Shown here: positions 24,291-33,283 of the stretch, one piece after another
How the letters are laid out: each line of letters begins with the position of its first letter
How positions within the stretch are numbered: position 1 is the stretch's first letter
Source: Brevibacterium iodinum ATCC 49514
Lineage (GTDB): Bacteria > Actinomycetota > Actinomycetes > Actinomycetales > Brevibacteriaceae
Assembly (NCBI RefSeq): GCF_900169265.1
Contig: NZ_FXYX01000001.1
Coordinates: forward strand, 186,001-250,000
Direction: 5' to 3'
DNA: 64,000 nucleotides
Made by a program: the position numbers and the translations under genes
Notes under the pieces: model-generated
Told to the model about the DNA's origin: nothing
Seen by the model: the letters and a program-made list of their open reading frames with translations, nothing else
Database searches by the model: none

Positions 24291-25172
24291 TCACGCCACG
24301 CGTTCGGGGTACGAGTACGCGTTGAACTTGCCTTTGCGGTTGAAGCCGATGACGCTCACGCCGACGTCCTTGCCGTAGTCGACGGCCATCGCCGATGGGG
24401 CGCTGACGGCGGACATCATCGGGATGCCCGCCATCGCGCACTTCTGGACGAGTTCGAACGATGCCCGCGCGGACACCTGCAGGACGGTCGATCGCAGCGG
24501 CAGGCCACGGTTGGCCATGGCCCAGCCGATGACCTTGTCGACGGCATTGTGCCGGCCGACGTCCTCGCGACCGACGAGCAGTTCGGGTTCTGCGTTAGGG
24601 TCGTCTCCGACGGCGAAGAGTGCCGCGGCGTGGACCCCGCCGGTCTTGGCGAAGATCTCCTGCGTCTGCCGCAGTCGATCGGGCAGCTCACCGATCCGGG
24701 CGGCAGAGAGGAGCTGCGGAAACTCGTATTCCCCCTGGTCCTCGACATGAAAGGCGGCGGGGATGAGCGGGAACGCGGAGGTCTTCGTCACCGCATCGGC
24801 GGCCGCGGTTCCGCAGATTCCACACGACGACGAGGTGTAGACGTTGCGAGCAGGCGCTGTCTCGGGCTTCCAGATCCCAGGAGCCAGACGCACTTGGGCT
24901 ACGTTGTAGTTCCGGCTGCCATCGGGGGCGAGCCCGGCGGAGAAGTTGACCTCGTCGATATCGTCCATCGAGGTCACGACAGCCTCGGAGAGCAGGTATC
25001 CGGCGATGAGTTCGACGTCGTGTCCGGCGGTGCGCATGGTCACGGTGTACTGCTCACCGTTGAGCTGGATCTCCAGCGGCTCCTCGCCTGCCAGGGAATC
25101 CGGGCCGGCCGAGATCTCACCAGTGGCGTCGAACTTATAGACCCAGGCTCGCACGGCCTTGCGCATCTGCAT
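24291..25172 (-). CDS. fdhD: FdhD, sulfur carrier for formate dehydrogenase molybdenum cofactor
   Basis: FdhD (293 residues here) moves sulfur from a cysteine desulfurase to the molybdenum cofactor of formate dehydrogenases. The reactive-Cys motif is SSSCGICGTAAADA near residue 115. Other family segments are EEPLEIQLNG, TMRTAGHDVELIAGYLL, GGVHAAALF, GREDVGRHNAVDK and VSARASFELVQKCAMAGIP. Length is normal. It lies 15 bases downstream of mogA, so they form an operon. No formate dehydrogenase gene is in this window. Confidence 0.95.
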   Translation of the reverse strand: MQMRKAVRAWVYKFDATGEISAGPDSLAGEEPLEIQLNGEQYTVTMRTAGHDVELIAGYLLSEAVVTSMDDIDEVNFSAGLAPDGSRNYNVAQVRLAPGIWKPETAPARNVYTSSSCGICGTAAADAVTKTSAFPLIPAAFHVEDQGEYEFPQLLSAARIGELPDRLRQTQEIFAKTGGVHAAALFAVGDDPNAEPELLVGREDVGRHNAVDKVIGWAMANRGLPLRSTVLQVSARASFELVQKCAMAGIPMMSAVSAPSAMAVDYGKDVGVSVIGFNRKGKFNAYSYPERVA

Positions 25173-25187
25173 GGTCTCGTTCCTCTC

Positions 25188-25721
25188 TCAGGCCCGGGGG
25201 CCGTGGTCGGTGGTGTCCTCGACGGAGGTCTGAATGTGCTCGAGTAGGTCATCGATGACGGTGATTCCGTCCTTGACCCCTCCCTTCGAACCGGGGAAGT
25301 TGATGACGAAGCTGCGTCCGCGCACTCCCGCGACCCCGCGGCTCATCACCGCCGAGGATGTTGTCTCGAGACCCTTGCGCCACATCGCATAGATGAGGCC
25401 CGGGGACTGGCGTTCGAGGAGTTCGGCAGTGAACTCCGGCGTGCGATCATCGGGAGCGAGCCCGGTGCCGCCGCTGGTGACGATGATGCGAGGACGGCCG
25501 GCTTCCGGAGTGTCGACGAGAAGAGTCCTCAAGGCCTCACCGACAGGTTCGCCGTCTCGGACGACGATGGCATCGGGAGTCTCATAACCGCGGCCGCGCA
25601 GCCAGTCGACGAGGATCGGACCCGTCGTGTCCGCGGCCCCTCCCCGAGCCGCCGAGGTGGAGGCGATGATGACCGCAGCCTTGCGTCCCGCTCCGAGGAG
25701 TTCGCTGTTCTCTTCGCTCAC
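25188..25721 (-). CDS. mogA: MogA/MoaB-family molybdopterin adenylyltransferase
   Basis: This 177-residue enzyme adenylates molybdopterin before molybdenum insertion. Typical motifs are AAVIIASTSAARGGAADTTG near the start, VTSGGTGLAPDDRTPE near residue 90 and INFPGSKGGVKDG near 150. I take the GTG at 25721, which has AAGAGGGCAGACAG upstream; an ATG at 25796 would add 25 atypical residues. It is first in an operon with fdhD. It supports the molybdenum enzymes elsewhere in the window. Confidence 0.9.
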   Translation of the reverse strand: MSEENSELLGAGRKAAVIIASTSAARGGAADTTGPILVDWLRGRGYETPDAIVVRDGEPVGEALRTLLVDTPEAGRPRIIVTSGGTGLAPDDRTPEFTAELLERQSPGLIYAMWRKGLETTSSAVMSRGVAGVRGRSFVINFPGSKGGVKDGITVIDDLLEHIQTSVEDTTDHGPRA

Positions 25722-26051
25722 CTGTCTGCCCTCTTCCCCATTCAGTTTCAATCGCGCTCGTGGACAGCACAGCTGGTACGTGCGCTTGCTCACCATCCCT
25801 GCGCTCGCCCACGAGGACGGTTACTGCCTCCATTGTCCCACTCCGGTCGGGGATGGCCAGAGACGGCACGACCCCGGGCGGCTTGCCGAGACGACGTCCG
25901 TTTCACCCATCTGGTGCCACTTGTTCAACCACCACAGACATTCACCTTCAAGACTGCCCGCATCTCACCCCACGCAGCCCAGGTAATGTGAGGGCGAAAC
26001 ACGTCGACCGCCAGGTCAGCGGCCACTACGCAGTCAGGAGAAGGAGAAGCG
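25722..26051. other. 330-bp divergent intergenic stretch
   Basis: This lies between mogA (minus) and the MarR gene (plus). No convincing gene fills it. It must hold both promoters, but I see no strong -35/-10 pair. AGGAGAAGGAGAAG at its right end is the ribosome site of the MarR gene. Confidence 0.5.
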
Positions 26052-26498
26052 GTGGAAGATCTGAGCCTGAGCACGCTCATCTGGCTGCGCATGGCCCGCT
26101 TCGTCCAGAACAGCAACCAGCTCTCCAATGAGCACCTGCGCCGATTCGGGCTCACCGTCGCCCAGTTCGAAGCCCTTGCCCATATCCGCAATTTCGAGCC
26201 GATCACGCAATCCGAACTCGCAGAAGGACTGACCGTCAGCGGCGGCGGCATCTCCCGCATGCTCGCCCGGCTCGAGTCCGAGGGCCTGATCTCCCGCGAA
26301 CAGGACTGGAAGACCAAACACATCTCGCTGACGGCCAAAGGCCGCGAACTCCTCGAGCGCGCGTTCCCCTCGCAGCAGAGACAGCAGGCGTCCCTGTTCG
26401 ACGATTCCTTGAGCGAGGACGAGAAAGTGCAGCTGCACGCACTGATGAAGAAGCTCTACGACACCAGCCGGAAGCGCGGCGAGAACCCGCAGGAATAA
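26052..26498 (+). CDS. MarR-family transcriptional regulator
   Basis: This is a 148-residue winged-helix repressor. The DNA-binding part runs LTVAQFEALAHIRNFEPITQ, SELAEGLTVSGGGISRMLAR and LESEGLISREQDWKTKHISL; terminal helices form the dimer interface. The start is GTG with a strong purine-rich site (AAGGAGAAG) just before. It is followed by a luciferase-like monooxygenase and a flavin reductase on the same strand, which it most likely controls in response to a small aromatic or electrophilic ligand. Confidence 0.9.
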   Translation: MEDLSLSTLIWLRMARFVQNSNQLSNEHLRRFGLTVAQFEALAHIRNFEPITQSELAEGLTVSGGGISRMLARLESEGLISREQDWKTKHISLTAKGRELLERAFPSQQRQQASLFDDSLSEDEKVQLHALMKKLYDTSRKRGENPQE

Positions 26499-26560
26499 TC
26501 CCGCGGCCGTATCAGTTGACATGGCAAATGACATTTTCGTCGCCGTCACGAGGAGAGACC

Positions 26561-27787
26561 TTGAGCGAGTCCGCGCAGCCGCACATCACCCCACCGCAGC
26601 ACTCCGAAACGACTGATTCCCAGCCGACACAGCAGCCGAACTATATGCACGAATTCGGTCTCGACCGAGGTCAGGGACTGCAGTTCGGCATCTACAGCCT
26701 CGGCGATCATCTGCCTGACCCGAACGACGGATCGCGCGTCGATGCGGGACAGCGCATCCACGAGTTCATCGGCTACGCCCAAGCCGCCGAAGCAGCCGGA
26801 CTCGACTTCTTCAGCCTCGGCGAGAGCCACCAGGAGTTCTTCGCCTCGCAGGCCCATGCCGTCATCCTCGGCGCCATCGCCCAAGCCACGGACACGATCC
26901 GCATCGGCAGCTCGTCGACGATCCTGTCGACCTCGGACCCGGTCAGGGTGTTCGAGAACTTCGCGACGATCGATCTCATCTCCGGCGGTCGTGCCGAACT
27001 CGTCGCCGGTCGCGCCTCCCGGGTCGGTCTTTTCGAGCTCCTCGGCTACGATCTGCGCGACTACGAAGAGCTCTACGAGGAGAAGCTCGATCTGCTGCTG
27101 AAGATCAACCGCGAGAAGCAGGTCACCTGGTCCGGGCAGTTCCGGGCACCGCTCAACGACGCCGAGGTCCTCCCCCGCCCCACCGGGCAGGCGCTGCGCA
27201 TCTGGCGCGCCGTCGGCGGGGCACCGGCGAGCGCGGTGAAAGCGGGACTGGCCGGGGTTCCCATGGTCATGGCCCACCTCGGCGGGACCACCTCGGTGTT
27301 CAAGGGCACCGTCGACGCTTACCGTCGCGCGGCCGCGCAAGCCGGATTCAATCCGGCGACCCTGCCGATCGCCACGGCGGGATTCTTCCATGCCGCAGAG
27401 ACCTCGCAGGAGGCGCTGCGGGCGATGTATCCGCACATCAACGAGGGGATGAAGCGCACGAACGGACAGGGCATGCCCAAGCAGCATTTCGCGCAGAGCG
27501 TCCATCCGGCTTCCATCGCGAACATCGGCAGCCCGCAGCAGATCATCGAGAAGATCCTCCACCAGCATGAGGTCTTCGGTCACCAGCGCTACCTCGCGCA
27601 GGTCGACTTCGGCGGGATGGCCTATGCCGACGTGATGAACCAGATCGACATCATCGGCACCGAGATCCTGCCCGCCGTCAAGAAGTACACCGCCACCGAG
27701 CCTGGGGTTTCGGGAGTCGGATCCGCCGGTTCCGCGTCCGGCCCTGCTGGTTCCGCATTCGATTCCGCCGAGGAGGCGCTGGCATGA
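26561..27787 (+). CDS. LLM-class flavin-dependent monooxygenase
   Basis: This 408-residue luciferase-like TIM-barrel oxygenase uses reduced FMN from a partner reductase. Family features are GLQFGIYSLGDHLPD, AEAAGLDFFSLGESHQ, IRIGSSSTILSTSDPVRVFE and LISGGRAELVAGRAS, followed by the flavin-binding region with GVPMVMAHLGG. The last about 30 residues are a low-complexity Gly/Ser/Ala tail. I take the TTG at 26561, with GAGGAG 6-7 bases before it. The end overlaps the reductase start (ATGA). Substrate unknown. Confidence 0.88.
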   Translation: MSESAQPHITPPQHSETTDSQPTQQPNYMHEFGLDRGQGLQFGIYSLGDHLPDPNDGSRVDAGQRIHEFIGYAQAAEAAGLDFFSLGESHQEFFASQAHAVILGAIAQATDTIRIGSSSTILSTSDPVRVFENFATIDLISGGRAELVAGRASRVGLFELLGYDLRDYEELYEEKLDLLLKINREKQVTWSGQFRAPLNDAEVLPRPTGQALRIWRAVGGAPASAVKAGLAGVPMVMAHLGGTTSVFKGTVDAYRRAAAQAGFNPATLPIATAGFFHAAETSQEALRAMYPHINEGMKRTNGQGMPKQHFAQSVHPASIANIGSPQQIIEKILHQHEVFGHQRYLAQVDFGGMAYADVMNQIDIIGTEILPAVKKYTATEPGVSGVGSAGSASGPAGSAFDSAEEALA

Positions 27788-28350
27788 AGATGATTCTGCT
27801 GTCCGGGTCGAACGTCGGAACGAAGACCCGGACCGTGATCGATCACCTCGCCGAGGCGGTCGCCGCCTACGACTCCACCATCGAGCTGAGCGTCATCGAC
27901 CTCGCCGAGGCGGACATGGTCTTTGCCGACGGTCGGAACTTCACCGAGTACACCGGTGATACCGGTCGGGTGGCCCGGGAGCTCATGGACGCCGATGCGA
28001 TCATCATCGGCACCCCGATCTTCCAGGCCTCGATCCCGGCGGCACTGAAGAACGTCTTCGACTTGCTGCCGATCAGCGCATTCCTCGACAAGGTCGTCGG
28101 CGTCGTCGCCACGGCCGGTTCGTCGAAGCACTACCTCATTCCGGCCCAGCACCTGCTGCCGATACTGAGCTACATGAAGGCACAGGTAGTCCAGCCGTAT
28201 GTGTTCGTCGAGGAAAGCGACCTGCACCGCGGCGAGATCGTCAGCCACGACGTTCTCCAGCGCCTCGACCGCCTCCTCGAGGACACGATCGTGCTCACCC
28301 GCACTTTCGCATCGATCCGGGAGGAGCGGGACGCCGCTTACGGGTTCTGA
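27784..28350 (+). CDS. NAD(P)H-dependent FMN reductase
   Basis: This is a 188-residue flavodoxin-like reductase. The phosphate-binding loop is LLSGSNVGTKTRTVI, and DAIIIGTPIFQASIPAALKNVF with ATAGSSKHYL near 115-120 matches the FMN-binding region of SsuE/MsuE-type enzymes. It is translationally coupled to the monooxygenase and would supply reduced FMN. SsuE/MsuE partners act on sulfonates, but the substrate here is not determinable. Confidence 0.9.
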   Translation: MKMILLSGSNVGTKTRTVIDHLAEAVAAYDSTIELSVIDLAEADMVFADGRNFTEYTGDTGRVARELMDADAIIIGTPIFQASIPAALKNVFDLLPISAFLDKVVGVVATAGSSKHYLIPAQHLLPILSYMKAQVVQPYVFVEESDLHRGEIVSHDVLQRLDRLLEDTIVLTRTFASIREERDAAYGF

Positions 28351-28715
28351 GGAACGCTCCTGCGCCAACTGGCATTGCCGCCCGGGCCGTGAGTCGCACC
28401 CCATGTAGGGCGCTCTGCAGTCGACGCGGCAGCACGATCCGGCGAATTGGTACACCTCTCTCTGAAGTGCTCAGCGAGGAAAGTGGGCATTCTAGAAGAA
28501 CATGTACCAAAACAGACTGAGCGACCGGCTTCGCCCGCGCTCCGTCAAACGCCTCCAGCCAACGTCGGGTCACACGAACCCATCCGGTGCCCCAGACCAC
28601 CGGATTTGCCGGGCAAGACGCCCCTGGATACCCTGACAGCGGCAGGTACCAACCGGGACGACCCGGCTGAGTGAGAATCACGATGAGGACGGCCTCAGAG
28701 ACAGGAAGACCTTTC
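28351..28715. other. 365-bp intergenic stretch before the Ca2+/H+ antiporter
   Basis: No gene is supported. The right half (28560-28670) is rich in short GC complementary segments and could fold as a structured leader. I could not match it to a named riboswitch. AGGAAG at the right end is the antiporter ribosome site. Confidence 0.4.
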
Positions 28716-29942
28716 ATGACCGCCGCCCTCCGCACCATCACGCCGACCGCGATTCTTCGACTCATCCTCGGCTGGGGCGTGTTCATCGCCCTGCAGTTCA
28801 TGGGCTCTCTGCTCGCACCGCCGGTACCCACTCCCCTGCTCGTGACTGCGCTTCTCGTCATCATCGCGGTCATCCTCATCTGCGCCTTCGGGGTCGTCAC
28901 CGAGGCCGAACACCTCGCGAACCGCCTCGGCGATCCCTACGGTTCGCTCGTCCTCACGATCTCGATCTGCCTCATCGAGGTCATTCTCATCGCCGCGGTG
29001 CTGCTGGGTCCCGGCGACCACGCGACGATCGCCCGCGATTCGGTGATGGCGGTGTCGATGATCATCCTCAACGCTGTCATCGGCCTCTGCCTGCTCGTCG
29101 GCGGACTGCGCCACGGCGCACTCACCCACAATCGCACCGGCGTCTCGAACTATCTGGTCATGATCGTCGTCTTCGCTGCCCTCGCCTTCGCCCTGCCCGC
29201 CCTCATCGGCACCCCCGACGGTGCCTACGAGATCTGGCAGGAGATCCCGATCATCGTGGTCACCGTCGGCACCTACGTCTTCTTCCTCTACCGACAGATG
29301 GGACCGCAGGCCCACGAATTCACCGAGGCGGCCCCCGTCGGGCCTGCTTCGGCGGGCGCCTCATCGACTGCCGGAACGACGCAGCCCTCCCTCACCGAGG
29401 CGGCCGACCAGTCCGAATCACGCCCGCCGGAGGCGGCCGGCCGGGCTGGCGACGCACCTCACGGAATCGTCGAGATCCTCTCGACCCACCGCGTGGAGAT
29501 CGCCCTTCGGCTGGTCCTCCTCGTTGCCACTGTGCTGCCGATTGTGCTGCTCTCCCATGACATGGCCAAGCTCCTCGATGACGGCCTGGGCCGCCTCGGC
29601 GCTCCGGTGGCCCTGTCCGGAGTGGTCATTGCGATGATCGTGTTCCTGCCCGAGACACTCACCTCTCTGCGAGCGGCGTGGAACGGCGAGATCCAGCGAG
29701 TGAGCAACCTCTGCCACGGCGCACAGGTCTCGACGGTGGGACTGACGATTCCCACGGTGCTGGTCATCGGCATGCTCACCGATCAGCAGATCGTGCTCGC
29801 CGAGTCACCGATCAACCTCGCGCTGCTGGCGATCACGCTCCTGGTCTCCATCATCGGGTTCGCCGGCAAGAGGGTCACCGCCGTCCAAGGCGCCGCTCAC
29901 CTCATCATCTTCGTCGTGTTCGGTCTCGCGCTCTTCGCGTGA
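28716..29942 (+). CDS. Calcium/proton antiporter (ChaA-like, CaCA family)
   Basis: The protein has 408 residues and about 11 hydrophobic segments. Two copies of the CaCA ion-binding repeat are visible: VVTEAEHLANRLGDPYGSLV near residue 60 and FLPETLTSLRAAWNGEIQR near 310, with acidic residues in hydrophobic context. The central loop (about 195-265) is hydrophilic and contains FTEAAPVGP and LTEAADQSE, each encoded by a CACCGAGGCGGCC element. The ATG at 28716 follows AGGAAG; an ATG at 28683 is possible. Confidence 0.88.
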   Translation: MTAALRTITPTAILRLILGWGVFIALQFMGSLLAPPVPTPLLVTALLVIIAVILICAFGVVTEAEHLANRLGDPYGSLVLTISICLIEVILIAAVLLGPGDHATIARDSVMAVSMIILNAVIGLCLLVGGLRHGALTHNRTGVSNYLVMIVVFAALAFALPALIGTPDGAYEIWQEIPIIVVTVGTYVFFLYRQMGPQAHEFTEAAPVGPASAGASSTAGTTQPSLTEAADQSESRPPEAAGRAGDAPHGIVEILSTHRVEIALRLVLLVATVLPIVLLSHDMAKLLDDGLGRLGAPVALSGVVIAMIVFLPETLTSLRAAWNGEIQRVSNLCHGAQVSTVGLTIPTVLVIGMLTDQQIVLAESPINLALLAITLLVSIIGFAGKRVTAVQGAAHLIIFVVFGLALFA

Positions 29943-30098
29943 GCTGCCGCCACAACGACGGAGTGGGCCGGCGCGGACGGCGAGCACTCACGGGTAGGCT
30001 GAACTCCGAACGTTCAATCAGCTCCCGACTCCGCCCTGCGCGAATGAGATCGCGGTAGGCCTCGCCGCCGACTTCGCGCACGAAGTCGGCAGAGCGCC

Positions 30099-31700
30099 TC
30101 AGCTCCCAGCCATCTCCCGCAGGGCATTCTTGCGGATCTTGCCGGTCGACGTCGTCGGCAGCTCATCGACGAACTCGATACCCGCCGGTGCCTTATAGGA
30201 GGCGATGCGGGTCTTGACGAAGGCGATGAGGTCGTCTTCGGCCACCTCGGTGCCGGACGCAAGGACGACGTAGGCCAGCGGTCGCTGTCCCCACTTCTCG
30301 TCGGGCATTCCGACCACGGCCGCCTCGGCGACGGATTCGTGGGCGACGAGCGCCTGCTCGACCTCGATCGTGGAGATGTTCTCTCCCCCGGAGATGACGA
30401 TGTCCTTGGCGCGGTCGAGGATCTGGACGTACCCGTCCTCGTGCATCACGGCGAGGTCGCCGGTGTGGAACCAGCCGCCGCGGAATGCCTCGGCGGTGGC
30501 TTCGGGAGCGCCCAAATAGCCCTTCATGACGTTGTTGCCGCGCATGACGATCTCGCCCATCGTCACCCCATCGCGGGGCACGTCGGTGAGCACATCATCG
30601 GCGCGCAGCTCGACCACGCGCATGCGTTCGGCGCTGATCATGCCGATCCCCTGCCGGGATTTCAGCTTCGCGCGCTCCTCCACCGGCAGGCCGGTCCATT
30701 CGGGCTGCGGTTCGCATGAGGAGTACGGGCCATAGGATTCGGTGAGTCCGTAGACGTGGATGACCTCGATGCCGAGCCCCTCGAGCAGGGCGATCGTCGT
30801 CGGCGACGGCGGGGCACCGGCCGTGGTGATCGACAGCGAACTGCCCAGATCGTGGGCCTCCTTGGCCCCGGCGATGGTGTTGAGCACGACGGGAGCACCG
30901 GCCATACGGGTGACCTTCTCGTCGTCGATGAGCCGCCAGGCTTCGGGCCCGCGTACGGCTCGGATGCACACGTGCGTGCCCGACACCGCGGTCAGCGCCC
31001 AGGTCGTGCACCAGCCGTTGCAGTGGAACATCGGCAGCGTCCACAGGTACCGAGTCAGCGCCGCAAAATCCTGCGTGACGACCTCGCCGAGCGAGTTCAG
31101 ATACGCCCCACGGTGGGTGTACATGACGCCCTTGGGCCGGCCCGTCGTGCCCGAGGTGTAGTTGACGGTGATCGTCGTGGTCTCGTCCTCGACCTCATAG
31201 GCTCGGGGTGTTTCCGGCGCCGAGGCGGTCCAGTCGGCATACGCTTCCACGTTGAGATCCGTCGCGGTGACCTTGCCAGGGGTTCCGTCTTCGTCGGGGT
31301 GGACGACGATGGTTTCGACCGCGTTCGCGGCTCCTGCGTCGATGACCGGCTGGAGGAGTCCGGCATCGCCGAAGAGGAACTTCACCTCGCTGTGGCCGAG
31401 GATGTATTCGACCTCGGGCGGGGCCAGCCGGGTGTTGAGCATGACGAGCACGCCGCCTGCCAGCGGGACCGCGTAGTGGGCGATGAGCGCCTCGGCGCTG
31501 TTCGGAGCGAGCACCGCAACCGTGTCCCCGGGTTCCAGTCCACGACGGACCAGCCCTTCGGCGAGGTTCTGCACGGTCTCGGCCATCTGACGGTAGGTGA
31601 ACCGGCGCGGGCCGTCGACGATCGCCTCCCGGTCGGGGTGAGCCTCGAGCGAACGCTCGAGGAAGCGCAGCGGAGTCAGGGCGGTATCGAGTCCGGACAT
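30099..31700 (-). CDS. AMP-dependent acyl-CoA synthetase
   Basis: The enzyme (533 residues) activates a fatty or carboxylic acid to its CoA thioester through an acyl-AMP. The P-loop-like motif is NYTSGTTGRPKGVMYTHRG at about residue 180. The hinge region has GWFHTGDLAVMHEDGYVQI and DRAKDIVISGGENIST, and the catalytic Lys lies in PTTSTGKIRKNAL near the C-terminus. GGAGA precedes the ATG at 31700. Thioesterase and broken enoyl-CoA hydratase genes lie within 5 kb, but not in one operon. Chain length is uncertain. Confidence 0.92.
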   Translation of the reverse strand: MSGLDTALTPLRFLERSLEAHPDREAIVDGPRRFTYRQMAETVQNLAEGLVRRGLEPGDTVAVLAPNSAEALIAHYAVPLAGGVLVMLNTRLAPPEVEYILGHSEVKFLFGDAGLLQPVIDAGAANAVETIVVHPDEDGTPGKVTATDLNVEAYADWTASAPETPRAYEVEDETTTITVNYTSGTTGRPKGVMYTHRGAYLNSLGEVVTQDFAALTRYLWTLPMFHCNGWCTTWALTAVSGTHVCIRAVRGPEAWRLIDDEKVTRMAGAPVVLNTIAGAKEAHDLGSSLSITTAGAPPSPTTIALLEGLGIEVIHVYGLTESYGPYSSCEPQPEWTGLPVEERAKLKSRQGIGMISAERMRVVELRADDVLTDVPRDGVTMGEIVMRGNNVMKGYLGAPEATAEAFRGGWFHTGDLAVMHEDGYVQILDRAKDIVISGGENISTIEVEQALVAHESVAEAAVVGMPDEKWGQRPLAYVVLASGTEVAEDDLIAFVKTRIASYKAPAGIEFVDELPTTSTGKIRKNALREMAGS

Positions 31701-31887
31701 GGCAGGTCTCCTCATCGTCGATGATCGTGGCGGCCGTCGACAGGAGCAGCTGCGACGGTGTTCGACATCAGACTACCGAGCGAGTGTGATCGCGTGCACA
31801 CCGCCCCTCGCCGAGGCGGCCGGCCGGCAGCGTGACCGCTTCCTGTCCGCGCTTCGGTTCCATGCGAATGTGAGCGTGACGCCTCAG

Positions 31888-32994
31888 CTATTCGCAGCCG
31901 ACTCCGTCGCCGTCGCGGTCGAGGTGCGACCCGTATCCGGGGTCGCCGCTGCGCACGGGTGCGGCACCGGCTTCGCGGGCGGCTGTGCAGTTCTCGAAGA
32001 AGGTCGACGAGCCTGAGCTTGAGGAGCTGCTGGATGATCCGCTCGACGAGGAGCCCGACCCTGACGCGCCGGACCCGGACCTGGACGTTCCTGAGCTCGA
32101 GGACTTCTGACCAGCAGGGCGGGTCTCTTCCTTCGTGGTGACATTGTCACCGTCGCCGGGACCGGGCCAGTCCGCATCCTCGGTGAATGCGGGCTGGTCG
32201 TCGCATTTGCCGAGGACGCGTTCCATGGCATCCTTCTCGGCCGGGACCACCCACAGTTCGTATTTGTGCTTCACGGCGATCTGTCGGGCGACGTATTCGC
32301 AGCGAAAGCTCTTGTTCGGCGGCAGCCAGGTCGCGGCGTCGCCGTCGCCCTTCTGTCGGTTGAGGCTTGAGCTGACGGCGAGCAGATTGAGCGGGTCGTT
32401 GCCGAACTCTTTGAGTGTCTCCTCGTCGAAGTTGAATGCGCCTGTCTGCCACGCGTTCGATCGGGCGACGACGTGGTCGATGTCGACGGCGTTCGCGCTG
32501 CGGTCGAAGTCGTAGGTCTCGCCGGCGTAGGGGTCGGCGAGAATCCCGGCCAGGACGATGCATCCGCGGGTTCCGGCCTTGAGCGTGATGGTCGTGAGAT
32601 CGCGGCGGAGCACGTCGTTGCGGGTGTCGCAGCCGTTGTGGTCGGTGTCCGAGCGCCACTTGAATAGTTCACCGTTGTAGCCGGACTTCGGTGCGCGGCC
32701 CTTGACCGTGAGTTCGTCCAACATCGCCGAGGCGGTCCCCGTCGCCGAGCTGCCCGCGCGGCCTTCGTCCCCTTCCTCGCTTTCGCGATCTTCGTCTGTG
32801 TCGCCGGACTTCGACGGCGAAGGAGTTTCCTCGCTCGTTGCCGTGGCTTCTCGAGTGGGTTTGGGATCGGCCGAGCTGGATGAGGCGGTGTCGATGGCCG
32901 GTTGGGCATCCTCGGCGCATCCGGAGAGGAGGCCGAGAGACAGGACTGCTGCAAGTGCCGCAAGTGCGCGGCGTGAGGAAGAGAGCAAGGGCAT
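31888..32994 (-). CDS. Secreted lipoprotein with HNH-type nuclease domain and Excalibur calcium-binding C-terminus
   Basis: The protein has 368 residues. The N-terminus is a lipoprotein signal: basic start, hydrophobic stretch and LLSGCAED with the lipobox Cys at about 26. Residues 30-85 are a Ser/Thr/Glu-rich spacer. The nuclease domain at about 95-265 has AVDIDHVVARSNAWQTGA and NDPLNLLAVSSSLNRQKGD, matching the DUF1524/HNH group. A long Ser/Gly stretch leads to a C-terminal Excalibur motif with SHLDRDGDGVGCE. It is likely surface-anchored and metal dependent, degrading extracellular DNA. Confidence 0.92.
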   Translation of the reverse strand: MPLLSSSRRALAALAAVLSLGLLSGCAEDAQPAIDTASSSSADPKPTREATATSEETPSPSKSGDTDEDRESEEGDEGRAGSSATGTASAMLDELTVKGRAPKSGYNGELFKWRSDTDHNGCDTRNDVLRRDLTTITLKAGTRGCIVLAGILADPYAGETYDFDRSANAVDIDHVVARSNAWQTGAFNFDEETLKEFGNDPLNLLAVSSSLNRQKGDGDAATWLPPNKSFRCEYVARQIAVKHKYELWVVPAEKDAMERVLGKCDDQPAFTEDADWPGPGDGDNVTTKEETRPAGQKSSSSGTSRSGSGASGSGSSSSGSSSSSSSSGSSTFFENCTAAREAGAAPVRSGDPGYGSHLDRDGDGVGCE

Positions 32995-33283
32995 GGACTT
33001 TCGGGCGTGCAGGCTCGCCGGTTCGGCGAGATGGCACAGACGTGGTCGTGGACCGAGCCGACACGAATGTCGCTGCTCGATCCACTTCGATCAGTCTAGA
33101 GCCGGCGGCGCGGCGGTGGCATACGGTCGGCAGGAACGTATCCCTTTCGTTAGATCCCCGGATGATCGTCGAGATGAGATTCTCGGCGGTTGCCTCAGTT
33201 CTACCGAGGGGAGGGTGAGGTCACCGGCGGGTGGGTGCATGATTGAGGGGAACGGTGAGCAGCCTCGGCGAGGAGGATTTTCG

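Noticed and set aside
28560-28670. Possible metal riboswitch before the Ca2+/H+ antiporter
   Set aside because: Short GC stems are present, but I could not match conserved bases of any named riboswitch class.
28447-28674. 75-codon frame before the Ca2+/H+ antiporter
   Set aside because: No ribosome site, low-complexity Pro/Thr-rich peptide, no family; treated as intergenic.
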